From positions 1 to 53,971 of the forward strand of contig NZ_FTOQ01000019.1 in NCBI RefSeq assembly GCF_900156805.1: a stretch of DNA of 53,971 bases, in the 5' to 3' direction. The position numbers and the translations under genes were made by a program. The notes below the pieces were generated by a model that searched no databases, was not told where the DNA came from, and saw only the letters and a program-made list of their open reading frames with translations. This stretch comes from Roseivivax lentus (GTDB taxonomy: Bacteria; Pseudomonadota; Alphaproteobacteria; Rhodobacterales; Rhodobacteraceae). Positions 8,277 through 16,491 of the stretch are shown piece by piece (position 1 is the stretch's first letter; each line of letters begins with the position of its first letter).

Positions 8277-9683
8277 CTAGCTCTGGTAACGGGTGGAGCC
8301 GCGGCGATTGGCGTCGATGGGCAGGCTGACATGCAGCGGCTCATGCGCGCGCTGATCGCAGTCGCGGCGCGGGCAGATATGGCAGTTGATGCCGATCTTC
8401 GCGACCATCTGCGCCGCATCGGGATCGAAGGGGGTGGCATAGCCGATCCGGTGCGCGTGATCGCGTTCGCAGCCCAGCGTCACCACGAGCCGCCGGGCCG
8501 GTTCGTGCCGGCTGACCACCGGGCGGGTGGTGGTGCGGCTGAAGGTGAAGAACTGGCCCGCATCGGGCATTTCCACGAATTGCGGGATGATCTCGCCGGG
8601 GCTCGCGAAGGCGCGGTGGATGTTCCACACGGTGCAGGAACCGCCCTGTTCCGCCAGCGTGAAGGGCGTAGCGTTGAACCGTTTGGTGACGTTGCCCGCC
8701 GTGTCGATGCGCAGGAAGAAGAAGGGCACGCCCTTGGCGCCGGCGCGCTGCAGCGTCGTCAGGCGCTGCGCGACCTGTTCGTAGGACACCGCGAAGCGCG
8801 TCGCGATCCGGTCGATGTCGTAGCGCGTCTCCTCGGCGCGGGCGCGCACGGCGTCGTAGGGCATCAGGATCGCCGCGGCCACATAATTGGCCAGCTCCAC
8901 CCGGCAGCGCGCCCGTCCGGGCTCCGTGGCGATGCCGGAGGCCGCCACCAACTCGTCCAGCAGATGCGTGCAGCTCACCAGTGCCAGCACATGCGCCAGC
9001 TGGAAGTTGCGGTTGATGTGGTCGAGCGTCTCGCACAGCAGCACCACGCCCGCCGCCTCGTCGAAGTCGCGCAGGGTGCCCTGCATGGCGTCCGTTCCCG
9101 CCACCTCGACGCGCAGCCCGTAGGCGTGGCGCAGGTGCCGCTTGAGATTGGCGTAAAGGTCGTCGTTGTCGCCGCCGATCGCGGCGCGGGCGGCCTCGGC
9201 GGCGGTCTCCAGCGTGGGAAAATGATTGAGATGCTCGCGGAAGTAGTTGTGGATCGCGGTCTCGGGCCGGACCGCGTGCAGTTCCGTGGCCCCGTCGCCC
9301 GCATTGAACTTGCGCATTGTCTCGAGAAGCCCGTGGTGATTCTCGTGCAGCTGCAGAAAGAAGCGCACGAGCTTCGGCGCGTGATCGAGCGCGGCGCGGA
9401 GTTCCATCAGGTCGGGCGGCGCCTCGGAGAAGATCGGATCGCGCACCGCGGCGCGCAGTTCCGCGAGATTCGCCGCCGCGCCATCCTGCACGAGCTGGCG
9501 CGCGTCGACGCCGTAAGCCTCGCTGAGGCTCATTAACACTTTAACGGATACACTACGCTGGTTATTTTCCAGAAGGTTCACATAGGCCGGGCTGACCCCG
9601 AGATTCCGGGCCATTTCCGCCTGAGTATGGTTCTTCGCGGTGCGCAGCGCCCGCAATTGCGGGCCGATCAATGTCTTTGCCAT
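8277..9683 (-). CDS. ScfR/RamB-like XRE transcriptional regulator of short-chain acyl metabolism
   Basis: This 468-residue protein has an N-terminal XRE helix-turn-helix (about 8-62, 'HTQAEMARNLGVSPAYVNLLENNQ'). A middle ImmA/IrrE-like domain follows ('ELANYVAAAILMP'), then the DUF2083-type C-terminal domain with conserved Cys ('GCERDHAH' and 'CHICPRRDC'). This architecture is that of RamB and ScfR regulators, which control acetate, propionate and glyoxylate genes and sense acyl-CoA or related signals. It is divergent from the tctCBA-ligase-reductase operon and upstream of the cytochrome gene, so either could be its target. Tandem 8-bp repeats overlap its own start codon, which suggests autoregulation. 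Confidence 0.85.
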   Translation of the reverse strand: MAKTLIGPQLRALRTAKNHTQAEMARNLGVSPAYVNLLENNQRSVSVKVLMSLSEAYGVDARQLVQDGAAANLAELRAAVRDPIFSEAPPDLMELRAALDHAPKLVRFFLQLHENHHGLLETMRKFNAGDGATELHAVRPETAIHNYFREHLNHFPTLETAAEAARAAIGGDNDDLYANLKRHLRHAYGLRVEVAGTDAMQGTLRDFDEAAGVVLLCETLDHINRNFQLAHVLALVSCTHLLDELVAASGIATEPGRARCRVELANYVAAAILMPYDAVRARAEETRYDIDRIATRFAVSYEQVAQRLTTLQRAGAKGVPFFFLRIDTAGNVTKRFNATPFTLAEQGGSCTVWNIHRAFASPGEIIPQFVEMPDAGQFFTFSRTTTRPVVSRHEPARRLVVTLGCERDHAHRIGYATPFDPDAAQMVAKIGINCHICPRRDCDQRAHEPLHVSLPIDANRRGSTRYQS

Positions 9684-9698
9684 GTTTACATGTTTACA
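9683..9698. promoter_or_regulatory. Tandem TGTTTACA repeats at the scfR start codon
   Basis: TGTTTACATGTTTACA (9683-9698) is a perfect direct repeat of an 8-mer that overlaps the first base of the scfR ATG and lies in the 162-base divergent gap before tctC. It continues into CAAAATCATAG. Its position fits an autoregulatory operator of ScfR. RamB-type proteins are known to bind short T/A-rich repeated motifs, but the assignment is inference. Confidence 0.45.
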
Positions 9699-9845
9699 AA
9701 ATCATAGATTGTGTTGGCAATAATTAACACGCTCACTCGAAAAAATTGGAATAATCTTTCGCGCTTCTATCTACCCCTGTGTCAAGTCACCGCACCCGGG
9801 AGGCGGAGAGGTGGCGGAGGCAACTTGCTCAAAGGGAGTTTCAGG

Positions 9846-10820
9846 ATGAAGACCAGGTTCACACGGCGGATGGCGATGGCCTTGGCCGCCTCGGCGGGAT
9901 TGATGATGGCAGGCCCCGCGGCCGCCGAGGAATGGGCGCCGCAAAAGCCCGTCGAGATGGTCATCATGGCCGGTCAAGGTGGCGGCGCGGACCGTCTCGC
10001 GCGGCTGTTCCAGTCGATCATCCAGAAGGAAGGCCTCTCCAAGATGCCGATCCTGCCGGTGAACAAGGGCGGCGGTTCGGGCGCCGAGGCGCTGCGCTAC
10101 CTCAAGGACAAATCGGGCGACAATCACGTCATCATGGCGACGCTCAACTCGTATTACACGACGCCGCTGCGCACCGATATCGGCGTCAACATCGAGGAAT
10201 TCACCCCGATCGCGCGCATGGCGCTCGACACCTTCGTCCTGTGGGTGAACGCGGACAGCGACATCCAGAACCTCGACGATTACGTCGCCGCGGTGAAGGC
10301 CGCGGGCGGGTCGTGGAAGATGGGCGGCACCGGCACCGGCCAGGAAGACAGCCTCGTGACCGCGATGCTGCAGAACGAGTTCGGCCTCGACATCACCTAC
10401 GTGCCCTTCAAGGGGGGCGGGGACGTCGCGAAGAACCTCGTCGGCGGGCATATCGACAGCTCCGTGAACAACCCCTCCGAAGCGCTGGGTTTCTACCAGG
10501 CGGGCAAGCTGCGCCCCATCGCGGCCTTCACGCCCGATCGGATCGAGGTCTTCCCGGACACCCCCACCATGACCGAACTCGGCCATGATCTGGTCTACTG
10601 GATGCAGCGCTCCTTCGTGGCGCCCGCGGGCATGGATCCGGCGGCGGTCGCCTACTACACCGAGATGTTCGAGAAGCTGAACGCCACCGAGGAGTGGCAG
10701 ACCTACACCCAGGAAAAGGCCCTGATGGCCGATTTCCTGACCGGTCAGGAGCTGCAGGACTACTTCCTCGAAGAGCGCGCCAAGCACGACGAGCTGCTGG
10801 GTTCGATGGCCGAGGGCTGA
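9846..10820 (+). CDS. tctC: Tripartite tricarboxylate transporter substrate-binding protein TctC
   Basis: The 324-residue periplasmic binding protein of the Bug/TctC family starts at the ATG at 9846, behind AAGGGAG. It opens with a signal peptide (RRMAMALAASAGLMMAGPAAAEE), followed by the family's first strand 'KPVEMVIMAGQGGGADRLARL' and a later 'MGGTGTGQEDSLVTAMLQ'. It captures a small carboxylate for the TctAB membrane pair encoded next. TctB follows after 73 bases that contain a strong hairpin, which usually keeps binding-protein mRNA in excess. The downstream acyl-CoA ligase suggests that the cargo is the ligase's acid, possibly oxalate. Confidence 0.9.
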   Translation: MKTRFTRRMAMALAASAGLMMAGPAAAEEWAPQKPVEMVIMAGQGGGADRLARLFQSIIQKEGLSKMPILPVNKGGGSGAEALRYLKDKSGDNHVIMATLNSYYTTPLRTDIGVNIEEFTPIARMALDTFVLWVNADSDIQNLDDYVAAVKAAGGSWKMGGTGTGQEDSLVTAMLQNEFGLDITYVPFKGGGDVAKNLVGGHIDSSVNNPSEALGFYQAGKLRPIAAFTPDRIEVFPDTPTMTELGHDLVYWMQRSFVAPAGMDPAAVAYYTEMFEKLNATEEWQTYTQEKALMADFLTGQELQDYFLEERAKHDELLGSMAEG

Positions 10821-10847
10821 GGTCAGCCTCACCGACCCAACAAGACC

Positions 10848-10874
10848 AAGGCGCGCGCCGCGAGTGCGCGCCTT
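10848..10874 (+). other. Intercistronic hairpin tctC-tctB
   Basis: AAGGCGCGC (10848-10856) pairs perfectly with GCGCGCCTT (10866-10874) across a nine-base loop. No T-run follows and tctB begins 20 bases later. It is best read as an mRNA-stabilising or partial-termination element that raises tctC expression over tctBA. Confidence 0.65.
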
Positions 10875-10893
10875 CAATTTCGGGGGATAGCAA

Positions 10894-11385
10894 ATGCTGA
10901 CTGCGGATCGCGTCATCGCCGGTGCCATCATGGCGCTGTCGGTCTATTTCATGTGGCACGCCACGGTGCTGCCCATCGGCTGGAACGGCGAGACCGGCGG
11001 GCCGGGGGGCGGAGCTTTCCCGTTCTGGCTGTCGGCGATCATGTTCGTCTGCGCGGGCGGGATCATCCTGCGGTCGCTGCGCGAAAAACCCTCGGACACG
11101 GAACCCTTCTTCGACAGCGACACGCTGCGCTCGGTGGTGATCGTCACCATCGCGCTGGTAATCACCGTCGCGCTGATGCCCTGGGCGGGGGCCTATATCG
11201 CGCTGCCGCTCTTCCTGTTCTGGTACCTGAAGATCTTCGGCAAGCATGGCTGGGTCGTGACGCTCGCGATCACCCTCGGCACGCCGGTCTTCCTGTTCTT
11301 CTTCTTCGAGGTGACGCTGAAGATCCTGCTGCCCAAGGGCTTCACCGAACCGTATTTCATTCCGCTTTACGCGCGCTTCTTCTGA
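10894..11385 (+). CDS. tctB: Tripartite tricarboxylate transporter small membrane subunit TctB
   Basis: The 163-residue membrane protein has about four hydrophobic segments (MLTADRVIAGAIMALSVYF; FWLSAIMFVCAGGIIL; VVIVTIALVITVALMPW; LAITLGTPVFLFFFF). Length and layout fit TctB. The 'GGPGGGAFPFWLSAI' stretch after helix 1 is characteristic of the family. It pairs with TctA in the inner membrane. TctA follows after 12 bases. Confidence 0.88.
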   Translation: MLTADRVIAGAIMALSVYFMWHATVLPIGWNGETGGPGGGAFPFWLSAIMFVCAGGIILRSLREKPSDTEPFFDSDTLRSVVIVTIALVITVALMPWAGAYIALPLFLFWYLKIFGKHGWVVTLAITLGTPVFLFFFFEVTLKILLPKGFTEPYFIPLYARFF

Positions 11386-11397
11386 GGGACGCCACGC

Positions 11398-12915
11398 ATG
11401 GAACTGCTGGGACATCTGGCCGACGGCTTCGCGACCTCGCTCTCGCCGCTCAACCTGTTCATCGTCATCATCGGCGTGACAGCGGGGCTGTTCATCGGCG
11501 CGATGCCCGGGCTCGGCTCGGTCAATGGCGTGGCGATCGTGCTGCCCATTACCTTCATCGTGCCGCCCGCCTCGGCGATCATCCTGCTCGCCGCGATCTA
11601 TTACGGCGCGATGTATGGCGGCGCGATCTCGTCGATCCTGCTGGGGATACCCGGCGCCTCGACGGCGGTGGCCACGACCTTCGACGGGCGGCCCATGGCC
11701 CAGCAGGGCAAGGCGGGGCTCGCGCTCATCGCGGCGGCCTGCGCGTCCTTCGTGGGGGGCACCATCTCGGTCGTACTGTTCACGCTCTTCGCGGCACCTC
11801 TGGCCGATATCGCGCTGGCCTTCGGACCGGCGGAGGAATTCGCGCTGGTGCTCCTGGCCTTCACGACCTTCGTGGGCCTTGGCGGCGATGACGTCCTGAA
11901 GACGATCATCATGATCTGCCTCGGCCTCGCGCTTTCGACCGTGGGCCTTGACCTCATCTCGGGTCAGCCGCGGCTCATCTTCTTCGACGAGCCGGGTTTC
12001 TATTCTGGCATTTCCTTCCTAGTCCTCGCCATCGGCGTCTACGGCATCGGCGAGATCCTCTACACGATCGAGACGCAGAAGACCGCGCCGCAGGTCACCC
12101 CTGCCAAGCTGACCTTCACCGAGCTGTGGTACGGCATCAAGGAGATCAACAAGCTCTGGAAGACCATGAGCCTCGGTTCGTTCCTCGGCTTCTTCGTCGG
12201 TATGCTGCCCGCGGCGGGTGCCACGCCCGCGGCGCTGATGTCCTACGGGATCGCGAAGCTGACCTCGAAAACGCCCGAGAAATTCGGCAAGGGCGCCATC
12301 GAGGGCGTGGCCGCGCCCGAGACCGCGAACAATGCCGCCTCCACCGGATCGCTTCTGCCGATGCTGACGCTGGGCATTCCGGGGTCGCCCACCACGGCGC
12401 TGCTGCTGGGCGGCATGGTGATGTGGGGCCTCGTGCCCGGACCGATGCTCTTTATCGAGCAGCCGGATTTCGTCTGGGGCCTGATTTCGTCGCTCTATAC
12501 CGCGAACCTCGCTGCCGTTCTGGTCAACCTCGCGCTCATCCCGCTTTTCGTCTGGGCCCTCCGGATGCCCTTCACTGTGCTCTGCTCGCTGGTCTTCGTG
12601 CTCTGCCTCGTGGGCGGCTATGCCCCGAGCCAGAAGCTGCACGATGTCTGGCTGATCGTGGGCTTCGGCGTCGCGGGCTACCTTCTGCGCAAGGCCGACT
12701 ACCCGATGGCGCCGCTGGTGCTGGCGCTGGTGCTCGGGCCGCTGATGGAAAAGAGCTTCCGCCAGACGCTGATCTCCGAACAGGGCAACGTTTTGGCCTT
12801 CATCGAGCGGCCGATTTCGGGCACCTTCATCGCGATCAGCGTGATCTTCTTCGCGCTGCCGCTTCTGAAGCACGTCAAGCGCTGGCTGAAGCGCGATCTG
12901 TCGCCCGCCGAATAA
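11398..12915 (+). CDS. tctA: Tripartite tricarboxylate transporter large permease TctA
   Basis: The 505-residue permease has about 11-12 hydrophobic segments and the two TctA signature loops: 'GAMPGLGSVNGVAIVLPITF' near residue 40 and 'GMLPAAGATPAALMSYGIAK' in the middle, followed by 'EGVAAPETANNAASTGSLLP'. It moves the substrate delivered by TctC using the ion gradient. It is the last transport gene of the operon; the oxalate-CoA-ligase-like gene starts 37 bases downstream, so transport and activation are likely co-transcribed. Confidence 0.92.
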   Translation: MELLGHLADGFATSLSPLNLFIVIIGVTAGLFIGAMPGLGSVNGVAIVLPITFIVPPASAIILLAAIYYGAMYGGAISSILLGIPGASTAVATTFDGRPMAQQGKAGLALIAAACASFVGGTISVVLFTLFAAPLADIALAFGPAEEFALVLLAFTTFVGLGGDDVLKTIIMICLGLALSTVGLDLISGQPRLIFFDEPGFYSGISFLVLAIGVYGIGEILYTIETQKTAPQVTPAKLTFTELWYGIKEINKLWKTMSLGSFLGFFVGMLPAAGATPAALMSYGIAKLTSKTPEKFGKGAIEGVAAPETANNAASTGSLLPMLTLGIPGSPTTALLLGGMVMWGLVPGPMLFIEQPDFVWGLISSLYTANLAAVLVNLALIPLFVWALRMPFTVLCSLVFVLCLVGGYAPSQKLHDVWLIVGFGVAGYLLRKADYPMAPLVLALVLGPLMEKSFRQTLISEQGNVLAFIERPISGTFIAISVIFFALPLLKHVKRWLKRDLSPAE

Positions 12916-12952
12916 CACTCTGACTAAAATAAAAGAAACGAGGACATACCCC

Positions 12953-14479
12953 ATGGAAACGACCCTGAAGGCGCTGCTCGCCCCGCATTCCGGTGAGATG
13001 CCTGCCATCGGAGCGCCCGGTCGGGAGTGGCTGAGCTATGACGGATTGCGCAGCCTCGCGGAGGAGGTGGCGGCCAGCCTGCACGGCATGGGGATCGACG
13101 CGTCGGACCGCGTGGCGATCGTGCTGCCGAACGGGCCGGAAATGGCCACCGCTTTCATCACCGTGGCCCAGGCCGCGACCACCGCGCCGCTGAACCCCGC
13201 CTACCGCGAGGACGAATACGCCTTCTATCTCGAGGATCTGAAAGCCAAGGCGCTGCTGGTCGAGGAGGGTTATGACGGCCCGGCGCTCGCTGCGGCGAAC
13301 AGGCTCGGCATGGGGGTGATCCGCCTGTCGGTGCCCGACGGCGCGGCTTCGGGCCATTTCACGCTGGCCTCGGATCTTTCGGGCAGCGCCGAACGTGCAC
13401 CCGCCGCCGATGACGTGGCGCTGATCCTGCACACTTCGGGCACCACCTCGCGGCCCAAGATCGTGCCGCTGCTGCAGTCGAACATCGCGGCTTCGGCCCA
13501 GCACATCGCGACCTCGCTCGCGCTCACGCCCGAGGATCGCTGCATGAACGTCATGCCGCTTTTCCATATCCACGGGCTCATCGCCGCCGTCGCCGCGACG
13601 CTGTCGGCGGGCGGCTCGGTCTGGTGCGCGCCGGGCTTCGACGCGATGAAGTTCTTCGGCTGGATGAAAGAGGCCGATCCGACCTGGTACACCGCCGTGC
13701 CGACCATGCACCAGGCCATCCTGACCCGTGCGGGCCGCAATGCGGACGTGATCGAGAAGGCGCGTCTGCGCTTCCTGCGCTCCTCCTCGGCCTCGCTGCC
13801 CGCACAGGTCATGGTGCAGCTGCAGGAGACCTTCGGCGCGCCGGTGATCGAGGGATACGGCATGACCGAGGCCGCGCACCAGATGGCGTCCAATCCGCTT
13901 CCGCCGCGCGCGCAGAAGCCCGGTGCCGTGGGTGTCGAGGCCGGCCCCAAGGTCCGCATCGCGCACGAGATCGAGAACCGGCTGGTCGAAGGCACCGGCG
14001 AGGTGGTCATCTCCGGCCCGAATGTAACGCCGGGCTACGAGGGCAATCCCGAGGCCAATGCGAAGAACTTCTTCGAGGCCGAGGGCGCGCGCTGGTTCCG
14101 CACTGGCGACCAGGGGGCCTTCGACGAGGACGGCTACCTGCACCTGACGGGGCGTCTCAAGGAGATCATAAACCGCGGCGGCGAGAAGATCAGCCCGCTC
14201 GAGGTGGATGGCGTGCTGCTCGACCACCCGGAGGTGGCGCAGGTCGTGACCTTCGCCCTGCCGCACCCGAAACTCGGAGAGGAAGTAGCGGCCGCCATCG
14301 TGCTGAAAGAGGGCGCGGAGGCCGACGAGAAGAGCATCCGGGCGTTTGCGGCCGAGCGCATGGCCGACTTCAAGGTGCCGCGCAAGGTCATAATCATGGA
14401 CGAGATCCCGAAAGGCGCCACGGGCAAGATGCAGCGCATCGGCCTGGCCGAAAAGCTTGGCCTCGTGGAAAAGGCGTAA
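12953..14479 (+). CDS. Oxalate-CoA ligase-like AMP-forming acyl-CoA synthetase
   Basis: This 508-residue adenylate-forming enzyme has the P-loop 'HTSGTTSRPK'. The 'SRPK' form, 'VMPLFHIHGL', 'TWYTAVPTMHQAIL', 'EAAHQMASNPLPP' and 'GRLKEIINRGGEKISPLEVD' follow closely the plant AAE3 and yeast Pcs60 oxalate-CoA ligases as I remember them. Predicted reaction: oxalate + ATP + CoA to oxalyl-CoA + AMP + PPi, in the cytoplasm. The catalytic lysine of the C-terminal domain is in 'PKGATGKMQR'. It sits between tctA (37 bases) and a ketopantoate-reductase-family gene (4 bases), which supports an acid-to-oxalyl-CoA-to-glyoxylate route. The family call is firm; oxalate specificity is likely but not proven from sequence. 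Confidence 0.8.
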   Translation: METTLKALLAPHSGEMPAIGAPGREWLSYDGLRSLAEEVAASLHGMGIDASDRVAIVLPNGPEMATAFITVAQAATTAPLNPAYREDEYAFYLEDLKAKALLVEEGYDGPALAAANRLGMGVIRLSVPDGAASGHFTLASDLSGSAERAPAADDVALILHTSGTTSRPKIVPLLQSNIAASAQHIATSLALTPEDRCMNVMPLFHIHGLIAAVAATLSAGGSVWCAPGFDAMKFFGWMKEADPTWYTAVPTMHQAILTRAGRNADVIEKARLRFLRSSSASLPAQVMVQLQETFGAPVIEGYGMTEAAHQMASNPLPPRAQKPGAVGVEAGPKVRIAHEIENRLVEGTGEVVISGPNVTPGYEGNPEANAKNFFEAEGARWFRTGDQGAFDEDGYLHLTGRLKEIINRGGEKISPLEVDGVLLDHPEVAQVVTFALPHPKLGEEVAAAIVLKEGAEADEKSIRAFAAERMADFKVPRKVIIMDEIPKGATGKMQRIGLAEKLGLVEKA

Positions 14480-14483
14480 GTCC

Positions 14484-15467
14484 ATGAAAATCTGTGTTTT
14501 CGGCGCCGGGGCCATCGGCGGCTATATGGGTGTGAAACTGGCCCAGGCCGGGGCGGATGTGAGCCTTGTCGCCCGTGGCCCGCATCTGGCCGCGATGAAG
14601 GAGAAGGGGCTAACCCTGATCGAGGAAGACGCCGATCCCGTCACCGTGCAAGTGACCGCCAGCGACAATCCCGCCGATCTGGGGCCGCAGGATTACGTCA
14701 TCGTCACGCTCAAGGCGCATTCGGTGCCGCCCGTGGTGCCGAAGATGCAGCCGCTCATCGGCGAGAACACCACCATCGTGAGCGGCGTGAACGGCGTGCC
14801 GTGGTGGTATTTCCACAAGATCGGCGGCGAGCTCGAGGGCACCCGGCTCGAAACCGTCGATCCCGGCAACGCGCAATGGGACGGCTTCGGGCCCGACCGG
14901 GTTCTGGGCTGCGTGGTCTATCCGGCGGCGGAGGTCTCCGAGCCCGGCACGATCAAGCATATCGAGGGCAACCGCTTCAGCCTCGGAGAGCCCGACGGCT
15001 CCAAGTCCGAGCGCGCCATGGCGCTCTCGAAGGCGCTCGGTGCCGCGGGGCTCAAGGCGCCCGTGCGGCCGCGGCTGCGTGACGAGATCTGGGTGAAGCT
15101 TTGGGGCAACCTGTCGTTCAATCCGATCTCGGCGCTGACCCACGCGACGCTGGACGTGCTCTGCACCGACGAGGGCACGCGGCCCGTGGCGCGCGCCATG
15201 ATGCTCGAGGCGCAGGAGATCGCCGAGAAGCTGGGCGTGAAGTTTCCCATCGACGTGGACCGCCGGATCGACGGCGGGGCGGCGGTGGGCGCGCACCGGA
15301 CCTCGATGCTGCAGGATCTCGACCAGGGCCGCCCGATGGAAATCGACGCGCTCGTAGGCTCCGTACAGGAGCTGGGCCGCGTGACGAACACGCCCACGCC
15401 CACCATCGATACGGTGCTGGCATTGGTGAAGCTGCGCGCGAAAAGCGCCGGGCTCTACGGGGCCTGA
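14484..15467 (+). CDS. Ketopantoate-reductase-family enzyme, candidate oxalyl-CoA reductase (PanE2-like)
   Basis: This 327-residue NAD(P)-dependent 6-phosphogluconate-dehydrogenase-like protein starts at the ATG at 14484. The Rossmann motif is GAGAIGG (residues 7-13) and the family catalytic lysine is in 'EIWVKLWGNLSFNP' (about Lys205). Annotation engines would call it 2-dehydropantoate 2-reductase. In Methylobacterium extorquens a paralogue of this family (PanE2) reduces oxalyl-CoA to glyoxylate. Position four bases after an oxalate-CoA-ligase-like gene and absence of other pantothenate genes make that the better guess here. If so, it feeds glyoxylate to the Bhc enzymes encoded at 37-42 kb. 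Confidence 0.7.
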   Translation: MKICVFGAGAIGGYMGVKLAQAGADVSLVARGPHLAAMKEKGLTLIEEDADPVTVQVTASDNPADLGPQDYVIVTLKAHSVPPVVPKMQPLIGENTTIVSGVNGVPWWYFHKIGGELEGTRLETVDPGNAQWDGFGPDRVLGCVVYPAAEVSEPGTIKHIEGNRFSLGEPDGSKSERAMALSKALGAAGLKAPVRPRLRDEIWVKLWGNLSFNPISALTHATLDVLCTDEGTRPVARAMMLEAQEIAEKLGVKFPIDVDRRIDGGAAVGAHRTSMLQDLDQGRPMEIDALVGSVQELGRVTNTPTPTIDTVLALVKLRAKSAGLYGA

Positions 15468-15485
15468 GGGACGGAGACGACGCGC

Positions 15486-16322
15486 ATGAGCATCAAGAAC
15501 ATCCTCGTGGCCTATAACGGCCTGCCGGGCTCGGAGGCGGCTCTTTCGGGCGCCGTCCTGATGCAGCAATATTTCGACGCGCATCTCAACGGGCTCTTCG
15601 CCCATGGCAATCCGTTCCTGTCGCGGAAGATGCAGCACAGCTGGATGCCCTCGAAGGTGCAGGCGGCGATCCTCGAAGTGGCCGAGGGCCCGACGGCGGA
15701 TATCGAACGGCGCTTCTACGAGACCTGCCGCGAGGTGCCCGAGGACAAGCTGCACTGGATCGATTCCGGCGGCTCGGTGCAGCGCACGGTGGCGCGATAC
15801 GCGCGGCTTTTCGATCTGACGGTGCTCGGGATGCACGAATCCAGCGTCGACAACACGATGCGGCACGTGGAGATCCATCCCGACCGCGTGGCCTATGACA
15901 GCGGGCGCCCGGTGATGACCTTCCCGGCCAATCACAAGGGCTCGGTCTTCGGGGGGCGGGCGGTCGTGGCCTGGGATGGCGGACGCGCGGCGGCGCGGGC
16001 GCTCGCGGATGCGATGCAGATCCTCGAGACCGAAACCGAGGTCGAGATCGTCTCGGTGGGCCGCTCGCCGCTCGCGGACAGCCTGCCGGGGATCGACGTC
16101 GCCATGGTTCTCGACCGGCACAACGTGAACGTGACGATCACCGAATTGCCACGTGGCCGCCAATCCATCGCCGATACGCTGGTCGATCATTGCGAGAAGA
16201 CCGGGGCGGGCCTTCTGGTGATGGGCGCTTACGAGCATTCCCCGATCCGCGAGGGTCTGATCGGCGGTGTGACCCACGATATCGCTCTGCGCGCGCGCAT
16301 CCCGGTGCTGATGAGCCACTGA
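15486..16322 (+). CDS. Tandem universal stress protein (UspA family)
   Basis: The 278-residue protein has two UspA-like halves. The first opens 'MSIKNILVAYNGLPGSEAAL'; the second opens 'GGRAVVAWDGGRAAARAL' near residue 160 and ends 'LLVMGAYEHSPIREGLIGG' plus 'IPVLMSH'. The second half keeps a degenerate nucleotide-binding G-rich loop. It follows the reductase gene by 18 bases and is probably in the tct-ligase operon. Its role may be adapting the pathway to energy state; no partner is visible. Confidence 0.82.
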   Translation: MSIKNILVAYNGLPGSEAALSGAVLMQQYFDAHLNGLFAHGNPFLSRKMQHSWMPSKVQAAILEVAEGPTADIERRFYETCREVPEDKLHWIDSGGSVQRTVARYARLFDLTVLGMHESSVDNTMRHVEIHPDRVAYDSGRPVMTFPANHKGSVFGGRAVVAWDGGRAAARALADAMQILETETEVEIVSVGRSPLADSLPGIDVAMVLDRHNVNVTITELPRGRQSIADTLVDHCEKTGAGLLVMGAYEHSPIREGLIGGVTHDIALRARIPVLMSH

Positions 16323-16491
16323 TCGGTCACCGGGCCGGGCAGGGCGCCGGTCGGGGCACAATGGGGCGCCCGGCAGACATTGCCGGAGCGTGGCAGGAGG
16401 AACTCCCCGGGGCCGATCCTCCGCTGGTCTTGGCGGCAAACGTGCTATGTTCTGCTTTGCAGCATGCCTTGCACACCCGGGATCCCTCACC

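Noticed and set aside
14484-15467. True ketopantoate reductase for pantothenate synthesis.
   Set aside because: No panB, panC or panD nearby, and coupling to an oxalate-CoA-ligase-like gene argues for another substrate; it remains an alternative.
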